Source: Planctomycetia bacterium
GTDB lineage: Bacteria; Planctomycetota; Phycisphaerae; UBA1845; UTPLA1
Length of the DNA: 64,000 nucleotides
NCBI GenBank assembly: GCA_015075745.1
Contig: JABTTW010000001.1
Span: 1,240,001 to 1,304,000 of the forward strand
Direction: 5' to 3'
The notes under the pieces were generated by a model that worked only from the letters and a program-made list of their open reading frames with translations, was not told the DNA's origin and ran no database searches. The position numbers were made by a program, and so were the translations under genes. Shown here one piece after another: positions 61,825 through 64,000 of this stretch. Position 1 is the first letter of the stretch. Each line of letters starts with the position of its first letter.

Positions 61825-63260
61825 TAGAACGACCATGTCACGCCCGTGAGGAGAAACGTCCGTGTCGTTTGATCGGAAAATGCCGAGCCAGGAAAGAAGG
61901 TCCCGAAACGGACTGTCCACGATAAGTCACTGAAAATACGATAGTTGGCGTAATAGTCCATTTCCCATCCGAGGTAGCCGGAACGCTCATCGGCCAGGAC
62001 GTCGCTGACCGCCGCGACGCTCTTATTCTTGTAATAGAGATAGTAATCCGCCCCTAATTCGAGCTCTTTGGCCGCTTCAACGTCGGGCAGCGGGCGGAAG
62101 GCGCCGCCCAGTCTCCAGATGTGGATGTTCGAGAGTCGCGGGGCAAAAGAAAGGCCCGTATCGCGGAAGCCGAATCCGGAAAAGCTTCGATCGACGTAGT
62201 CGTTTCGGTTGCCGCCCTCGGCATTGGTCGGGCTGCCGAGGCGATTGGAGTCACCGCTGGCAAACATGTACTCCGCCGACAGCACCGGCTTGGTCTTGTG
62301 TCTGAAGTAGTAGTCCAGCTTCTGATCGAAGGCCCAGGCCTTGATCTCGTCGGTGTAAAGGAAACGTCGGTCACCAAAGCTTGAGCCGCGTTCTATGACC
62401 CACTCCGTGCCGTAGCGCAGATTGTCAATCAACTCACCGGTCGATCCCCAGCCGATATAGGCCGAGTTGTAGTCGTAATTCTGAAGAAATCTCGGCGGGT
62501 CTTCGCTGGTGCTGTCGTTCTGCCATGCGACGTATGCGAACGGCTCGTGCTTGTCCCAGCCCTTGTAGCGCTCCTCGATGATCCAGAAGTCTCGATCGCT
62601 GTGATCGGCGACGGGCCTGCTGCGATCGATATTCGGCGTGCTGGAGGGCGTGCGGCCGTAGATGAAAGTGGTCTCAAAGTGCGCCACTTCGCCCTTCACC
62701 TGGACATGGTCCAGCGGCAGACTGATAGCGTAGCCCGTTCCGGCATTGACCAGATCGCGCCCGACTTTCACCTTGAACTCGTAAGGCGCCTGGTTCAGTT
62801 CATAGAGGCGCAGGGCCTTGGCGAAGTCGAACTCGTACCATCCGCGCTCGAGATTGAACCCGTCGAGGTCATCTTCGTTTCGCGTGAAGCTGTCCCCGGC
62901 GTTCCAATCCAGATAGGTGCCGCGCCCGCGAACGTAGCCGGTATGAATGCCGCGATCGGCGCTCAGCGACGCCCACAGGCGAAGCTCGTATTGTCGGAGC
63001 GTTCGGCTGCTGTTGAATCCGTCATCGAACAGGAAAAAGTAATTGTTGAACCAACCGCCGTAATCGACCCGAAGCCGCTGCGAAACGGGCAGTTCGCGCT
63101 GCACCTTCGCATCGTTTTCGCGCGTCAGTGCCCGCTGTCTTTCCAGGAATGCATTGGAGGGGCCGGAATCCAGGGCCATCTGGCCCAGCGAGGTCGTGCC
63201 GAAACCGTGCAACACAATCGTCGCACAGGCGAGAGTTAAGGCTGTTCGACGACGGTGCAA
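61824..63260 (-). CDS. Outer-membrane beta-barrel, alginate-export/porin-like
   Basis: A 478-residue exported protein: signal peptide about 1-25 then many amphipathic strands with aromatic girdles (DYGGWFNNYFFLFD, YEFKVKVGRDLVN, VAHFETTFIYGR, KLDYYFRHKTKPVL, ADYYLYYKNKS), ending in the C-terminal phenylalanine (TWSF) recognised by the BAM machinery. The family resemblance is to alginate-export (AlgE-like) and large porins. Substrate unknown. It is translationally coupled to the lipoprotein after it. Confidence 0.8.
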   Translation of the reverse strand: MHRRRTALTLACATIVLHGFGTTSLGQMALDSGPSNAFLERQRALTRENDAKVQRELPVSQRLRVDYGGWFNNYFFLFDDGFNSSRTLRQYELRLWASLSADRGIHTGYVRGRGTYLDWNAGDSFTRNEDDLDGFNLERGWYEFDFAKALRLYELNQAPYEFKVKVGRDLVNAGTGYAISLPLDHVQVKGEVAHFETTFIYGRTPSSTPNIDRSRPVADHSDRDFWIIEERYKGWDKHEPFAYVAWQNDSTSEDPPRFLQNYDYNSAYIGWGSTGELIDNLRYGTEWVIERGSSFGDRRFLYTDEIKAWAFDQKLDYYFRHKTKPVLSAEYMFASGDSNRLGSPTNAEGGNRNDYVDRSFSGFGFRDTGLSFAPRLSNIHIWRLGGAFRPLPDVEAAKELELGADYYLYYKNKSVAAVSDVLADERSGYLGWEMDYYANYRIFSDLSWTVRFGTFFPGSAFSDQTTRTFLLTGVTWSF

Positions 63261-63840
63261 AACCCTGCCTGCCTCCGTGACTCAGTGCCTCGGGTAAACC
63301 GTTTGCCGGGCCCACACATCCCGTTCGCGCCGGCAAGCCCGGCACAGACTCAACTCGGCATCGTTGTCACTCTGCGTCGATTCCGCAAGACCACCAGATA
63401 GCGAACTACCTGATGCGTCGATATCGTCACCCGTTGACCTTGTGCTACAAAGCACTTGCGCTCGACCGCCTCGGTGGTGGCACCGCGGAAGCGATAGGGT
63501 GCCCCAATCAAAGCATTGTTCCCGACGCCCCGACCATGACCCTCAGCGTTTAGAAGTCCTCGGCGGTATGCGTTCTCAGTGCTGATATTCCGGTCTTCGG
63601 GGACAGATGCCATGTGCTGATCGGAGGCCGCGGCAACCGTGCCGCCGTCATCCTCACCGGGAGACGAACAGCGGCGGGCCACTTTCGGGCGCAGCGACTC
63701 CGACACTCGACGGATCGGGTGTGCGGCGAACCTTTCTGCTACAATTGCCGCTCTTGCGCCTCGGTCAGCCGGCGGTACGGTTGGCGGCCGGAGCCGGACT
63801 GTGTTCCCGAGTTCGAGAATTCGTAAGCGGAGACGACCCG
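63261..63840. other. Intergenic region between divergent barrel gene and OB-fold gene
   Basis: A 580-base region with a minus-strand open frame (63350-63853) lacking family similarity and RBS. A -10-like TACAAT at 63740 might belong to the gene starting at 63841, but no -35 supports it. No repeat or RNA was found. Confidence 0.35.
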
Positions 63841-64000
63841 ATGATGCGTGCATGGCGGTTTGCGTTCCTTTCGGTGCTTTTGACTCCCACGATCCTGTGG
63901 GCTGGTGATGAAATCCTCCCGTCCGACGCCGGTCTTCCGGTTGTCGATTGGAAGGAAGCCCCGAAATATATGGACAAGGAGGTCATTGTTCAGGGGCGTA
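63841..64000 (+). CDS. Start of an exported OB-fold-like protein, truncated by window edge
   Basis: ATG at 63841 with GGAG seven bases upstream opens a signal peptide (RAWRFAFLSVLLTPTILWAG) followed by VVDWKEAPKYMDKEVIVQGR, the opening of a small OB-fold-type domain found in planctomycete exoproteins. The remaining part lies beyond the window, so the domain call is tentative. Confidence 0.6.
   Translation, partial: MMRAWRFAFLSVLLTPTILWAGDEILPSDAGLPVVDWKEAPKYMDKEVIVQGR

Noticed and set aside
63350-63853. Minus-strand open frame of 167 codons
   Set aside because: No RBS, arginine-rich composition with no recognised motif, lies in the divergent intergenic region; treated as chance.

Overview
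The window looks like a chromosomal segment of a GC-rich planctomycete, probably of the Phycisphaerae or a related lineage. This is inferred from gene content, not from a marker gene. The hallmarks are two PQQ-type beta-propeller proteins, several very large secreted proteins carrying dockerin-like EF-hand pairs, DCNTNG-type calcium repeats, lipoproteins with VPS10/BNR propellers, and a membrane protein ending in a CxxCGYDLTGN...CxxC zinc ribbon. No rRNA, tRNA or CRISPR array was seen. About 45 intact genes alternate in short runs on both strands, and most starts have a recognisable purine-rich RBS.

Region 1 (1-14 kb): the 3' end of a GH15-like glycosidase, a PhoD-like phosphatase, an orphan GroES-like chaperonin, an exported nuclease-fold protein whose metal ligands appear lost, a BtpA/SgcQ protein, a PQQ propeller, a SpoIIE-type phosphatase, two acyl-CoA dehydrogenases, a metallo-beta-lactamase-fold hydrolase and an MmgE/PrpD protein. 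Region 2 (14-24 kb, minus strand): a dockerin-bearing secreted protein followed by the remnant of a paralogue, a large exported guanidine-modifying-superfamily (agmatine deiminase-like) protein coupled to a small membrane protein, a cytochrome c'-like protein, and a 2-oxoacid:ferredoxin oxidoreductase operon whose first gene fuses the gamma subunit, a GltD-like flavoprotein and a ferredoxin. Region 3 (24-41 kb): citrate synthase, sucC without sucD, a methyltransferase, a sialidase-like secreted protein, an LPP20-like protein, and a minus-strand run of LOG-family protein, tyrosine phosphatase, DAHP synthase, GT39-type glycosyltransferase and PQQ protein, then a BNR/VPS10 lipoprotein.

Region 4 (41.4-46 kb) is the accessory part. 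It holds direct repeats and small palindromes, two tiny membrane-protein ORFs, an IS1380-like element with 23-bp inverted repeats that splits a zinc-ribbon membrane gene and whose transposase carries three one-base deletions, a 368-bp tandem repeat in about 2.4 copies, and a likely toxin-antitoxin pair (PBECR-like nuclease with DUF2283). Region 5 (46-64 kb): an overlapping pyrR-pyrB pair, a MacA-like adaptor with a MacB-like ATPase but no permease, a 1944-residue cysteine-rich secreted protein, a GspE/PilB ATPase, an NTF2-like lipoprotein, a FecR-domain protein, a coupled outer-membrane barrel and lipoprotein pair, and the start of an OB-fold-like exported protein.

Taken together, central carbon metabolism (citrate synthase, succinyl-CoA synthetase, oxoacid:ferredoxin oxidoreductase, acyl-CoA dehydrogenases) sits among genes for a large cell-surface and periplasmic apparatus. 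The least explained pieces are the agmatine-deiminase-like exported protein, the flavoprotein fusion in the por operon, and the repeat/IS/toxin island.
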